A stretch of 64,000 nucleotides of DNA from Phialocephala subalpina (lineage: Eukaryota; Ascomycota; Leotiomycetes; Helotiales; Mollisiaceae). A program made the translations under genes and the position numbers. The DNA is taken from positions 341,326 to 405,325 of the forward strand of contig FJOG01000019.1 in assembly GCA_900073065.1 (NCBI GenBank), written 5' to 3'. Positions 12,721-22,543 of the stretch are shown here, one piece after another (the first letter of the stretch is position 1; every line of letters begins with the position of its first letter). The notes beneath the pieces were generated by a model. The model saw only the letters and a program-made list of their open reading frames with translations, was not told the DNA's origin and searched no databases.

Positions 12721-12961
12721 CGCTTCTGCAAAGGTTCTCAACCTTGTTATTCAGTCTGTAGGAAACTACTGTATGTGGCTGTATTGCTGTGAGGCTTCCA
12801 ATTCGTTGTCGAAGCGCAGATGCACGACAAGGCGGACTGTGATGCTTTGAAGTATCGTCGCCGAAGGCTCAACCTCAACGTTTCCGACTACGTTTCCACA
12901 ACACCGCACTCGGTGCCATCGCCATATCGTCACATCAACCCTCGCGAGGTCTAATTTCAGT

Positions 12962-13267
12962 ATGCCGATTACATTCGGTTCTGTCGGCGACATCATATCC
13001 ATCAGCCTGATCGTGAAGGACCTCGTCAAAGCCTTGGATGACAGTCGAGGCTCTGCATCACAGTATCGCGAAATCATCTGAGATCTATTGGAACTCGAAA
13101 GCCTCCTTCTGCAAGTCGAGCTTGTATCGAGAACTTACGAGCAGACTGTCGAATTGAACGCACTTTGCATCACTGCCAAGACTATTGTGCAATCATGTCG
13201 CGACTGCGTCGAGAACTTCGCTTTGCTGAACAGTCATCTACCAGCTTGCTCTACCAAGTTCAGCTGA
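12962..13267 (+). pseudogene. Broken N-terminal domain of a fungal STAND/NLR-like protein
   Basis: The frame starts MPITFGSVGDIISISLIVKD and continues with a helical region, then QTVELNALC. This is the pattern of the helical N-terminal domain found on many fungal STAND-type or ubiquitin-like-domain proteins. A TGA at 13079-13081 interrupts it after about 39 codons, exactly where an Arg codon would fit (CGA to TGA). The same frame then runs open to a stop at 13265-13267, about 101 codons in total. The downstream part of the expected protein is absent. No splice pair removes the stop. Known family members are long, so this is a truncated relic. Domain identification is from memory of the family. 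Confidence 0.6.
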
Positions 13268-13364
13268 CCAGCTTCCATGATGTTTACACTTGCACTTCTG
13301 TACAACCGTATTTTCATCTGTCATCTCTCTCCCACTGCCGTTACCACCAACTACCGAATCAGCA

Positions 13365-13529
13365 TCATTCCATCGTGTACCAGCGCCTGATGTCGTCACG
13401 GTAGGCAATAAGTGCGAAGATCGCAGTTATCATCACTACCAACACGACTAAGCCGATAATGAGATGTAGGTTGTCGGAACTGAATCATCTCTTAGCGACT
13501 AGCTCTCCGAGTTTCGTGTACGCCGCCAT
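13365..13529 (-). pseudogene. Small membrane-protein fragment, member A of the small-protein row
   Basis: Reading from ATG at 13529: MAAYTKLGELVAKR, then TGA (13487-13485), then in the same frame SSDNLHLIIGLVVLVV and further hydrophobic residues to AYRDDIRRW and a stop at 13365. The pattern is a basic KLG...KR segment directly before one membrane helix, as in members E and F. The stop sits where CGA (Arg) would fit. No signal peptide was found upstream. It is either a remnant or the last exon of a gene whose first part I cannot see. Confidence 0.4.
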
Positions 13530-13931
13530 GTCTTTCTTGGTTTAGATGTTGAAAGGTGGTCGATGATGTAGAACTGCTTAGGTTAGTTTGAGGTGTGTAT
13601 TGCTGGAGGAAAGAATCCAATTTCAGTGGTCAAGAAACAACTCATGCTTAATATAGCAAAGCGAGGCTTTTTCGACTATTCAGAGCAAGCTCGGAAGATA
13701 TTGGGGTGATTCAGATAGGAGTATAACTCCGACTGGATATCCTCAGGTCAAATATCAATCACGAACTCGAAAAGTTCTCCGATATGATTAAAACCGCGAT
13801 GACTAATGGACCTTGGCACGGCATTGACATTTGATTGATCATACCCACAGAAACAGAGAAGAAACTCGAAATTTTTCCCTGCAAAGCAGCTCCTTCTAAT
13901 GTCCTCAGTGCGCCATACGCTTCAACTAACA

Positions 13932-14423
13932 TCATGCGCCAGATGTACCCCCGGGCCTAAATGCCAGACAGAAGACAATGCAGCCCACAAGCCAATACAT
14001 GAACCACACAAGCAGAACAATCCCGATGATGCCCCCCAAGACCCCTCCTACGATGGCAGCTGTACGATCAAAGCGCTTTGTCAATCTCGATAGGTCTTGA
14101 TTCAACTTTAGATTTTGTATCTCGCTCGGACTTCTTTTGAGAGAATTTGGCGCGTCTCGAGGCCTTCTGGCGTAGATGTTGTGCAGAGTCCCAGGTGAGT
14201 CTGGACTTCGAAGGCTGACTCGAGTTGCGGTACTGGTGCTCTCAACATTGGGTGCAGCGAATGCTGTCGAGTGCGCAGTCATGAAATTTGTAGGCTGTAG
14301 AGACTCTAGTACTCCGGATGCTGTGTGAAGGCTGGTGTTGAAGTTGTTCGGCGATGAAGACGGTTCGAAACTCGTGGCAAGGAGCATCCGTAGGAGCATA
14401 GAAAGTATGATGAGACACTTCAT
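13932..14423 (-). CDS. Small secretory-pathway protein with one C-terminal membrane helix, member B
   Basis: An uninterrupted 163-residue frame from ATG at 14423. The N-terminus MKCLIILSMLLRMLLATS is a typical signal peptide. It is followed by about 90 Ser/Thr/Asn-rich residues, a basic segment with KRSPSE and LSRLTKRFDR, and a Gly-rich membrane helix (AAIVGGVLGGIIGIVLLVWF), then a short tail with two Cys. The expected topology is lumenal or extracellular N-part with a short cytosolic tail. It is the only apparently intact member of a row of similarly built minus-strand genes between 13.4 and 19.0 kb. No enzymatic motif is present. Ser/Thr-rich ectodomains in fungi are often O-glycosylated, which is inference here. 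Function unknown. Confidence 0.55.
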   Translation of the reverse strand: MKCLIILSMLLRMLLATSFEPSSSPNNFNTSLHTASGVLESLQPTNFMTAHSTAFAAPNVESTSTATRVSLRSPDSPGTLHNIYARRPRDAPNSLKRSPSEIQNLKLNQDLSRLTKRFDRTAAIVGGVLGGIIGIVLLVWFMYWLVGCIVFCLAFRPGGTSGA

Positions 14424-14755
14424 GTTATCGCAACAGTGTTCAAACTTTGATCTTGGCTCAGGACTGGTCTTGATTGGCTTTTAATGTTGTAGATGCCGGG
14501 GGATAGTCAAATATTTGATATCGCAAGGAATTAAGAAGCGTTGCTGTGTCCTATATTGTTTCCAAGTAATGCTCATATTCTAGTGATTCACAAACTCATA
14601 AATGATTCCCCCGCGCAAAGGTAGAAATCCACGTATTTTCGAACAATCGTCAATTTATCATCTAACAGGGTCCCCAGCAACACGGCCCCCCACAACTGCT
14701 TCCACAACCGGGATCCCGGGCCAGCCCAAACCACAAAGCACCCCGATCATGACGA

Positions 14756-15088
14756 TTATCCACTAGTAATTGCCGCAACCATTAATAGATTATTATCTGA
14801 AATACTCCGGATCCCAAGCTTTGATGTTGTGTCCTTCGTCGAAACCGCCTTGCCAATAGATTTCTGTCTATTTCCCTGTGGTGAAGTGTGTGCGAGCGTC
14901 GTTGAAGTGAAGTTCAGAGTTGAGATTATTTTGGTTGAAGTCGGAGTGAATGAATCACCGCCTTTAGTTTCTTTCGTGGGCACTGGCTCATTGGTGTATG
15001 TGATAGTCGTCGAAGTCATGGTGAGAAACGTTGCTGGTCGTACGACCGACAATGCGAGTGAGAGTGTAACAAGTTGAATTGTGTACAA
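14756..15088 (-). pseudogene. Small signal-peptide/membrane protein, member C, start codon and C-terminus damaged
   Basis: The frame reads YTIQLVTLSLALSVVRPATF, then a Thr/Ser-rich stretch, a basic stretch (GNRQKSIGK) and the beginning of a hydrophobic segment (NNLLMVAAI) before a TAA at 14758-14756. The codon where the initiator would be (15088-15086) is TTG, and no ATG lies upstream before a stop. Shifting frame near 14760 restores a full membrane helix (WIIVMIGVLCGLGW) and carries on to about 14660. The order of parts is the same as in member B. A missing start plus a frameshift in the helix argue for a pseudogene, though a first ATG inside (MTSTT) is possible. Confidence 0.45.
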
Positions 15089-15909
15089 AGTGATGAGAGA
15101 GCGTCTTTTAATCCTGAAGGAATAACGCAGGTATCACTTGGAAGAGCTTGTTGATATCAGGAGCTTTTGTGGTGTTTCTTCGTGGTAGTGTCTAGTATAG
15201 TCCTCAAAATCTGTTCTTTACAAGCAGGGTAAAGAGTTTGATCAATTAAAAGGTTTTGTGTTCACTTTGTTTCATTCACTGTATCTGGCAAATCACTTCT
15301 GAATGGTGACTTTGAACAGTAAGATTTCTACTAAGAATGATACAGCACAGTCGATAAGCAAGAGGACATCTGCACGTTGCTCTTCCAGAGCTGGAGCCAC
15401 TGGGACCAAAGTGTTCTCGAAAGAATCTGAAGCATCCTCAGTCACCAAAGTAAAAGCAACAATAGTTACAAAAGAGAGCACAAGGTTGAGGACACTGAGT
15501 CAAAGGAGCTCAAAGATACAAAAGCGTCATATCACTTGATAATCACCACCGAACAACGCACGAATAGCATTGAAGCTCTTTCCTGTCGATAGATTTCCTC
15601 TTACAAACTCCATAATCATGCATGAGGGGCACACTTAAGTTAGCCAACGGTGAAAGGCTAGTAGTGTTGGGTCCTTGCCAAATAAAATGTTCGTAACGCG
15701 CTTTAGAAACAACAGTTGAGTGCTGAGAGGCAACCTGGTCATGCTACTGCTGCTCCCATGAGTGGTATGGTGTTATGTAACCCCTCCTTCTCCCCGAACA
15801 ACAACTCTCTTTTTTCTTTGTTTCGATGGTCAGGAATGTCCTGGAGTCTCTGGAACATTTTTCTTTCCTCTATCCTTTGAACTACTGAAATGGAAATGCT
15901 AACTCCAAT
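15089..15909. other. Intergenic, no convincing gene
   Basis: A minus-strand frame at 15293-15481 holds hydrophobic stretches but has no ATG and begins after a stop. It could be a further decayed member of the small-protein row, but support is too weak to call it. Confidence 0.4.
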
Positions 15910-16188
15910 ATGTTGTCAAACAGGGATCGTCTGTTCAGAAAGTGCAATAATCTAGGCCCTGATGAAGTCAAGAAGCATCTCTCGTTTGTGGGTGGTTACT
16001 TCACTGGTCTCAAGAAACTCTATCTAGTTCCTAGCACAACGTATAAAGGTGTGATAGTCTTGCGATCAGAGACCGAGCGTGGACAAGCTGGGCGAGAAGA
16101 ATTCAAAGAGTCTCTGGAGGTATTCATGAAGAATAAAGGTTATAATATTCCCGATGTTATATTTATGAAGTTGCCTATAGAGGATTAA
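15910..16188 (+). CDS. Small hypothetical protein (92 aa)
   Basis: A complete frame from ATG to TAA with balanced, charged composition typical of a soluble globular protein: many Lys, Glu and Phe, with YFTGLKKLYLVPSTTYKGV in the middle and an acidic end. There is no signal peptide or membrane helix. It is the only plus-strand candidate within the 13-21 kb island, and it stops a few bases before a strongly AT-rich block. I do not recognise it. It could be an orphan gene or the remaining exon of a longer gene whose 3' part was destroyed by AT-directed mutation. Confidence 0.4.
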   Translation: MLSNRDRLFRKCNNLGPDEVKKHLSFVGGYFTGLKKLYLVPSTTYKGVIVLRSETERGQAGREEFKESLEVFMKNKGYNIPDVIFMKLPIED

Positions 16189-16591
16189 GAACGATAAGTC
16201 TAATTATAATTAGAATATAAATGAAAATAGAAAGAAATATATTTCTATATACTATTATATACATAGAATTATAATATATATAATCTAAGTATACGAGCGA
16301 AAACGAAAGGAATATTCTTATATATTAATATTAAAATAACTTTTAACTTATAATTTATATAAAATATAATATATTAAAATCGCTTTAATATTTAAAGTAA
16401 TATTTTATTTTAACGAATAAGAATATTTTCCTCGGGAATATTATACTTATAATTACTTAAATTATAATTACTTATTATATTTTTCTATTTATAAAAATAC
16501 TCGCTATATTTAATTTTCTAAAGATAAATATAAACTCGATATTATATGTATTATTTTTGATATTATATTAATATCACTTGCTCGCATAGTT
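16189..16591. repeat. Strongly AT-rich block
   Basis: Base composition changes abruptly after 16188: long runs of A and T with very few G or C, ending near 16580. Nothing coding is visible. Such blocks in filamentous ascomycetes are usually repeats mutated by RIP (repeat-induced point mutation, C to T). I see no recognisable element left inside. The assembly gap lies close by. Confidence 0.6.
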
Positions 16592-16673
16592 TTATAAATA
16601 CAAGCTGGCAATAAATAACGCTAGTAGCCCTACGATAAGCCCCACCGCAAAGCCGATAATAGCTCCAACTAAT

Positions 16674-16884
16674 ACGGAGATCTGTTTCAAAAGTGACGGG
16701 AATTTAGGGCGTCGATCAGATCCTTACAGGGTTCGTTCTATAGCGAGTGTGACCCTACTACTACAGCGACGGTAGGCCTGAACAGATAGGAATACAGCTT
16801 TTGCGAGCCTAGAGATCAGCGGCTTACAGGGTATTTCAGTGGCTCGAGCGCTAAATTCCCGTCACTTTTGAAACAGACCTCCGT
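16674..16884. repeat. Inverted repeat next to the assembly gap
   Basis: Arms 16674-16707 and 16851-16884 are reverse complements over 34 bases with one mismatch. Both encode KFPSLLKQ(I/T)SV, on opposite strands, so this is an inverted duplication of part of member D. Within the spacer, TTACAGGG occurs twice in similar context. The right arm runs toward the gap at 16922. Confidence 0.75.
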
Positions 16885-16921
16885 AGGCGTGGCGAGACCG
16901 GAACACACTTGCCTGGGGAGA

Positions 16922-17492
16922 NNNNNNNNNNNNNNNNNNNNNNNNNNNNNNNNNNNNNNNNNNNNNNNNNNNNNNNNNNNNNNNNNNNNNNNNNNNNNNN
17001 NNNNNNNNNNNNNNNNNNNNNNNNNNNNNNNNNNNNNNNNNNNNNNNNNNNNNNNNNNNNNNNNNNNNNNNNNNNNNNNNNNNNNNNNNNNNNNNNNNNN
17101 NNNNNNNNNNNNNNNNNNNNNNNNNNNNNNNNNNNNNNNNNNNNNNNNNNNNNNNNNNNNNNNNNNNNNNNNNNNNNNNNNNNNNNNNNNNNNNNNNNNN
17201 NNNNNNNNNNNNNNNNNNNNNNNNNNNNNNNNNNNNNNNNNNNNNNNNNNNNNNNNNNNNNNNNNNNNNNNNNNNNNNNNNNNNNNNNNNNNNNNNNNNN
17301 NNNNNNNNNNNNNNNNNNNNNNNNNNNNNNNNNNNNNNNNNNNNNNNNNNNNNNNNNNNNNNNNNNNNNNNNNNNNNNNNNNNNNNNNNNNNNNNNNNNN
17401 NNNNNNNNNNNNNNNNNNNNNNNNNNNNNNNNNNNNNNNNNNNNNNNNNNNNNNNNNNNNNNNNNNNNNNNNNNNNNNNNNNNNNNNNNNNN
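16922..17492. other. Assembly gap of 571 unknown bases
   Basis: All positions are N. Any apparent long open frame across it is an artefact. The gap sits inside the small-protein row and beside an inverted duplication, so a collapsed or unresolved repeat is a likely cause. Confidence 1.
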
Positions 17493-17869
17493 GGAGATAC
17501 AGGTAGTGACGAACCTTTCTGCCGACTTCACGAGACTCAGTTTTAGCACCACTAGATTCGTGGCAGGGGTGTTGGTCATGGGTGATAGCGGGGCAGTTCA
17601 GAATGAGGAAGAGGACGATAAGGTCTTGATCGAGAGTTGTGCCAAGATGAGGGGAGCGAGGATGAGGATAAATAGGGCCTGGGAGAGTTTTATATTGTTC
17701 TCGGAAGGGTCTGTTTTCGATAGAAGTTGTGATGGCGATAAAGAAGTTGTGGAAACGGAACGCATGGTTGATACGTTCCGAGCGAGAATCCATTACGGCT
17801 ATCAGATGTCAGAAGAGTCTGATTCAGAGTTGCAGACATGCTTGCCTTCACCTCTGTAATTCTTGACTC

Positions 17870-18194
17870 TATGACTTCATCCTCAGTATACAGATGCCTA
17901 CGCCCACCACGACGAAAAGTGCCACAATCCTTATGACCACCCGGAGGGCCCAAGTGTTCCATCTCTTGCCCAACTTGTGCATACACTGGCCGTCTGCACA
18001 TGTAGACTTGGTGCTTCTGTCACGAATGGCTGAGCTTGCACCCTGCATCTTCTACTCATAGTCGGAGCAACTGCAAATGGCTTGGTAGAAGTTGATAGTG
18101 TAGATGGGGTAGAAATTGTGGTGTTGCAGTTGGAGAGTTGAGCCAGGATGAAGGTGACGCTGCCAAAGAAGGAGACGACGGGAAAGAGCTTCAT
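17870..18194 (-). pseudogene. Small signal-peptide/membrane protein, member E, frameshifted
   Basis: From ATG at 18194 the frame begins MKLFPVVSFFGSVTFILAQ, a clear signal peptide, then a Thr/Ser-rich stretch. The C-terminal part lies in another frame: STCADGQCMHKLGKRW followed by a membrane helix (IRIVALFVVVGVGICIL) and RMKS, stop at 17870. A change of frame between about 18000 and 18050 is needed to join them, and no plausible intron is visible there. The segment CADGQCMHKLGKR is nearly identical in member F, which supports this reading over the continuing first frame. It is either a pseudogene or carries a sequencing indel. Confidence 0.55.
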
Positions 18195-18642
18195 AATCAC
18201 AGGAGTTGTTTTGATAGATATTCAATAATGTTGGCTGGTAATTTAAATTCGAAACAGTCAGTATTGAATAGACAGAAAACTCAATGCAGTTGGCAGCTAG
18301 TTTGTAAAGCTTGATGGTGGGCGTGATTCAGATAGAGAGAACTGTGAATGAGGCGCATGTTTCTCATGACTCTATATGCAGAAAACACCACACCAGATCC
18401 CCGCCACTACGATCGCATTTTCTCAAGCCCCAGAAAGATTTCTTCGTGGAATGGCATGCTGATTATTACTAGATCGGTACTAGATACCTGATCGAGTCTA
18501 TCGTCTCGACTCTCGCACTTCTCATCCAAGCGCTCACCACGCCTGACCTGAGCTAGACCAACGCATACTAGGCACCATATCGCATGTACGGTCGACGAGT
18601 AGATCTCATCATCTCACCTTCCCCTGTACAGTTCTCGAGCTT

Positions 18643-18960
18643 TTAATACCCCTTCCATTTCATGTAGTCATACAACAACGCAATGATAACACCTGTCCCA
18701 AATCCCGCACCCACCCATATAGGCCACATAGCCGATCTCTTTCCCAGCTTGCGAAGACATCGTCCATCAGCGCATGAGGCCTTGGACCTTCTAGCCAGCA
18801 TATTTTGTACCGGTTCCTGCGTCTTCATACATGCAGTCGGGTGCTCTGCTGCAGGCAGTGGTTATACTGATGGCTTGTATTGAGGTGAGCGGGTGACAGT
18901 TGATAGTTTTGCTAAGATTAGGGTGACGAGGCTAAGGATGAAGAAGAGGTTGAATTGCAT
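18643..18960 (-). pseudogene. Small signal-peptide/membrane protein, member F, in-frame stop
   Basis: From ATG at 18960 the frame reads MQFNLFFILSLVTLILAKLS (signal peptide), about a dozen residues, TAA at 18864-18862, and then in the same frame PLPAAEHPTAC, a basic stretch, SCADGRCLRKLGKRSAMW, a membrane helix (WVGAGFGTGVIIALLYDY) and the end MKWKGY. The stop is the only lesion. No intron of usable length and phase removes it. The C-terminal part alone could start at an internal ATG (18828). The CADG(R/Q)C(L/M)(R/H)KLGKR block shared with member E places a Cys pair and a basic patch directly before the helix. Confidence 0.55.
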
Positions 18961-19316
18961 GATATCTCAAATTATGTGATGTTTCGGTGAATTGGTGTGA
19001 GATTGTGGTAACAAATGATCCAGTGTTCTTCTGGAATGTGATGCTGACCTTCTAGAATACAGATTCGAAGATTAGGGGAGCTACAAGTGCGAGTTGAGAA
19101 TGAACCACAGGCAGAGCGATTCTTAATGTACCTCTATGTTCCTTTAATTGTCTGCATCGATTCAGACTCTAGATTAGCCTCAAATGACACCAGAAGCTGA
19201 CCTAATCTTGGGCTAGTGGCCACTGTGGCCGAGGTAAATAGACAGGTACAGGTCTTCGAATCCTAGCTCGGGCATATGCACGATTGTATCAGGCTTTGCT
19301 CGCTTGCAAATCCTGA
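18961..19316. other. Intergenic, no gene seen
   Basis: A stretch near 19240-19260 (TGGCCGAGG, then TCTTCGAATCC) faintly recalls tRNA promoter boxes, but no cloverleaf can be formed. Nothing else is visible. Confidence 0.5.
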
Positions 19317-21047
19317 TCAAAGGTTAGCATAGCCAGCTTCTACTTGAATCTGTTCCGCTGGAATAGGAATCGCACGAAGCCACTCTAGAAACTGGTCTGT
19401 GGAGAGCTGCGATGCATTGTATGAATCTTTTAGCCTGATCCAAAGAGCCATCCCAGGGTTCAAGGCCTCGGAGCCCATCAAGCCAGCAGAAGTCGTCCTA
19501 TGCCTACGACTGGTGGGACGAGAATTATCAGGACCGCGTCTTGTTTGCATATCCGAGAGAGGACATAAAGTTATGCTCTGCCCGAACGATGTATCTTTTC
19601 TCGAGATTGTATGGTATGGCGTCGGATGTCGCCGTTTCTCATTATCGGATGAGAGCTGACTCTGTATTCGTGCGAGCATGTGTTGATACAGTTGGTCAAT
19701 GGAAAAATATTCTCGAGAAGACAGCAGTCGAAGTTCGGTCGTCAATGTTGACGTGAAACTGAATGGGCCTACTTCAGGCAGTGCTCCCCCATACCAACCA
19801 CCTGCTGTGATGACCTCCGTGAGTCCATCTCCCGCAGACGTGTTGCTGTTGCCAGAGCCACAAGCATCAAGGAGGATGAGGACGTCTGACCGAGCTTCCT
19901 CCAGCAGTGACTGGCAGCCTTGCCACGATACTGTGCTGGTGAAGTGGCAGTCACTGTTGTTCATCAGCACGTAACATCTTTGAGGTGCGAGGAGCCGATA
20001 CTTACTTAGCCCACATACACTGCTTAGACTCCGAGATGAAGCTGTGACCACCATACCAAACAATCTTCAAAGTTTGATGGCTGTCATCATCAACCTCGAT
20101 GAAGTTCAATATTTTTCGGCTAAGCCACCTCGACGGCGAGTCGCTTGGTATCAAGCCAACAGATACTTCGAAGTGGTACTGTTCCGCGAACACCTCGGCT
20201 AACGCTTCGGCTTCGTCTGAGACGCCCAGGTCATCTTCCTGCCACCGCAACAGTAAGACATGTGCTGAGGAGTACTTTGAGTGGGAAGTGGCAGGAAAGA
20301 CAGATGATGTGGCGTTGTTCAGCGCTTGTCCAAACTTTTGAAGGTCTGCATGGCGAGTCCGGATCTCGGGGTCAGCGATTGAGGAAGGCTCTGTCGAAAA
20401 TGTGACCCCCTGCGCAGCACTATGTTCGGCCTTTTCCAGTGCTGAACGTCTATCAGCTCTGATAGATGAAATCCGAGCCTTGTCGATAAGTTTGATACCA
20501 AGTGGCTCATCATGCACCGAAGTCGCCGTCGAATCTGAGATGGCCTCTGGTCCGGCGCTCCCGAATCTTCGTGCAGACCTTGGTGCAACATCGATGGCTT
20601 TTCCACTCATTTGATACGTCGCAAGAGCAAGTCGTAATGTGTGACCACCATCACCACGATCATGACTTGGAGAGCACTACGACCCGATAGTCAGTCTCCT
20701 GGACGACAGGTGAACGATCTCAGTTGACTCACAGCTAGCTTTCGCTTTCGACAGCTATCACAAGCCCCAAGCCTCCGCATCAAATTCGACCTCTGGCGCT
20801 CTTCCTCTGTCAATGCTTTGCGTTTGCGTCCACGTGGTTGAGGAAGAGCTTCCGTCATGTCATCGACCTGCATTGACTTCCTTGACTTTGCGGTGTCTGC
20901 ACCCGAAGCAAGAGGAGCATTTGGGTCTTTGCTTGTATTCCATGACTTGGGGATGGACAAATGCGGCCTTGCTCCTGATGTGATTTGAACTTCAAGCTTG
21001 TGGTCATCCCGACCGTCCGCAACTTCTGAGTCCGAAGTCGCATCCAT
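19317..21047 (-). CDS. Caspase-like (peptidase C14-type) protein with an N-terminal Cys/His zinc-like motif (about 540 aa)
   Basis: Three exons (21047-20733, 20676-20006, 19953-19317) join in frame. Intron 1 is 56 nt (GTGAGT, CTGAC branch, TAG) and intron 2 is 52 nt (GTAAGT, CTGAT, CAG). Residues 1-90 are polar with a basic RKRKALTEEERQRS stretch. Splicing then creates CDSCRKRKLACSPSH, a C-x2-C-x6-C-x3-H pattern (C96, C99, C106, H110) that exists in neither exon alone. After a linker, residues from about 240 onward follow the fungal caspase-like family: LLLRWQEDDLGV, then IVWYGGHS with the likely catalytic His316, then LILLDACGSG with the likely nucleophile Cys360. Such proteins belong to the metacaspase/caspase superfamily and are linked to regulated cell death. 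The zinc function is inferred from spacing only. Earlier reading as two separate genes is possible but less economical. Confidence 0.8.
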
Positions 21048-22543
21048 TTCTACTCGAGTCGCCCGAGGTTAGCGTGCGCTGGTAGGAAATTCTTGGCTGT
21101 CGTCTTAAACAACAACGATCAAATCATCCAAGTCTTCGGACCGAAGCCGAGCATCCGGGAGGACAGGCATCAAATCGTAAGATGTACCGATGAAGAGTCA
21201 CAACGGCGTCGGCCGGTAGTTGCGGGAACCAGACTCTATGTTCGGTCAAAGTCAAATTGAAGATCAAGCACGATACAGTGAACATCAGCCGAAATACAGT
21301 TGGGGGTAAATGAGAATAGAAGATGACGAGAAGGAGAAAAGTCAATGCTGTCGGAAAGAAGAGGCTGTGATGTATATTCGTCCAGCCGCCGACAAGGGAG
21401 GATACCGAGAAAGGGGCAGTGCTCGGTAGAGTCAACCAATCAGCTCCTTCTATTCCGGCGAGCAAGGCCAAAAATGGGGGGGTGGCTGCTGCACAAGACA
21501 TTCTGTTCCCGGGCAGAACCAATAGACTATACGGTGCGGCCGGGGTTGAGATGGCCGGGTTCATAACGGGATAGGCGTGGGGTGTGGGATGTCAGGGGTG
21601 TGCTTCCGCCGGAGTACATCAGCCGTTCGGCGACGAGTTGAGAGCTTGAGACAATTCCTGCCCAAGGTAAAAACCTCACGACATAAATGGGCAGCACCGC
21701 ATTGAAGTTGGTGAGCAGGAGAAGTATATTTGCAAAGGCATGAGTTGCATAGAAATTTGTAACTTTGGCAAGTATTCTAATTGGCATGATAAAACCGTGA
21801 AATTAAAGCAACCAACACAGATAGAAGTACATTGAACAAGGTGTCGGGCACCCAAGGCAGAGCTTGAGAGATGTGTCGCTCCTCACTCGAGGTGGCATTC
21901 CCAATCTACAAGTTTTCGTGTGCCAAATAAGGGGAACAACTTGATCTGTTTCTGTGTTTATTGGAAATAAATTGTCCCAGACCGAAACGAAAAAGTTCAT
22001 CTTGGAAAGTATGATGTATTATTACTTGCGTCCTGAACAGAGCAGAACGCCAAGAGAGGCATACTGGGGGTATTAGGGTGTTGCGGAGGGCGTTCCTCGT
22101 GACAGGCGATTAGTAACAGCCTGCACGCCCAAACATATTGGTCATCATACCATAAAGAACGAATCCGAATTGGGCATATGTCGAAAATGACCGCATTGCC
22201 GGTACTCTAACTGGGATATTCCCGATACCTGCGTGACGCTGGTCTGTGGGGAATAAGCCTTCGAATTGAGCCTCGAGCCTCACCCAGCGCGACGTTGCGA
22301 TGTCAAGACGCCCTTATGCGAATACTAATCAAGATATCTAAATGAAGGAATTCGAGACTGCCTCAATGAGGAACGATTGTTCTATTGATTTGTAAAGTTA
22401 GATGAATGAAATAGATTAAAAATGAATATAAGTAAGAAGAGAAGACTGAAGAGGGGAGACGATCAGGCAGTCAAGTTTATCATCAGCAGCAGCACCTTGA
22501 AAACGGTCCAAAACCATTCTATCTGCGACATTCTGACTCCAAT
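21048..22543. other. Intergenic, no supported gene
   Basis: A 146-residue minus-strand frame (21564-21124) with hydrophobic parts is present, but its composition gives no support. The stretch includes the promoters of the caspase-like gene and the epoxide hydrolase gene. Confidence 0.5.

Larger units (their letters stand above)
16592..17765 (-). pseudogene. Small signal-peptide/membrane protein, member D, interrupted by the assembly gap
   Basis: Two ends of a member of the small-protein row lie on either side of the unknown bases. On the 5' side (from ATG at 17765) the frame contains a secretory-type hydrophobic stretch ALFILILAPLILAQLS, a Ser run, a TGA stop in frame, and then TAPLSPMTNTPATN in the same frame up to the gap. 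On the 3' side (about 16715-16592) the frame RRPKFPSLLKQISV leads into a Gly-rich membrane helix (GAIIGFAVGLIVGLLALF) and ends at a TAA. ILAQLS also occurs in member E, and ILAKLS in member F. Whether the two halves belong to one gene cannot be decided across the gap. Confidence 0.4.

Noticed and set aside
16816..17859. Long frames of 212-325 codons across the gap on both strands
   Set aside because: They consist mostly of unknown bases, so their openness is an artefact.
19200..19270. Possible tRNA (TGGCCGAGG and TCTTCGAATCC)
   Set aside because: Acceptor and anticodon stems cannot be formed; the B box has a mismatch at an invariant position.
20691..21047. Stand-alone small zinc-finger gene
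   Set aside because: A good 56-nt intron joins this exon in frame to the caspase-like gene and completes the Cys/His motif.
21124..21564. 146-codon minus-strand frame with hydrophobic stretches
   Set aside because: No recognisable motif or splice structure; composition fits chance in this GC range, and it lies in the upstream region of another gene.
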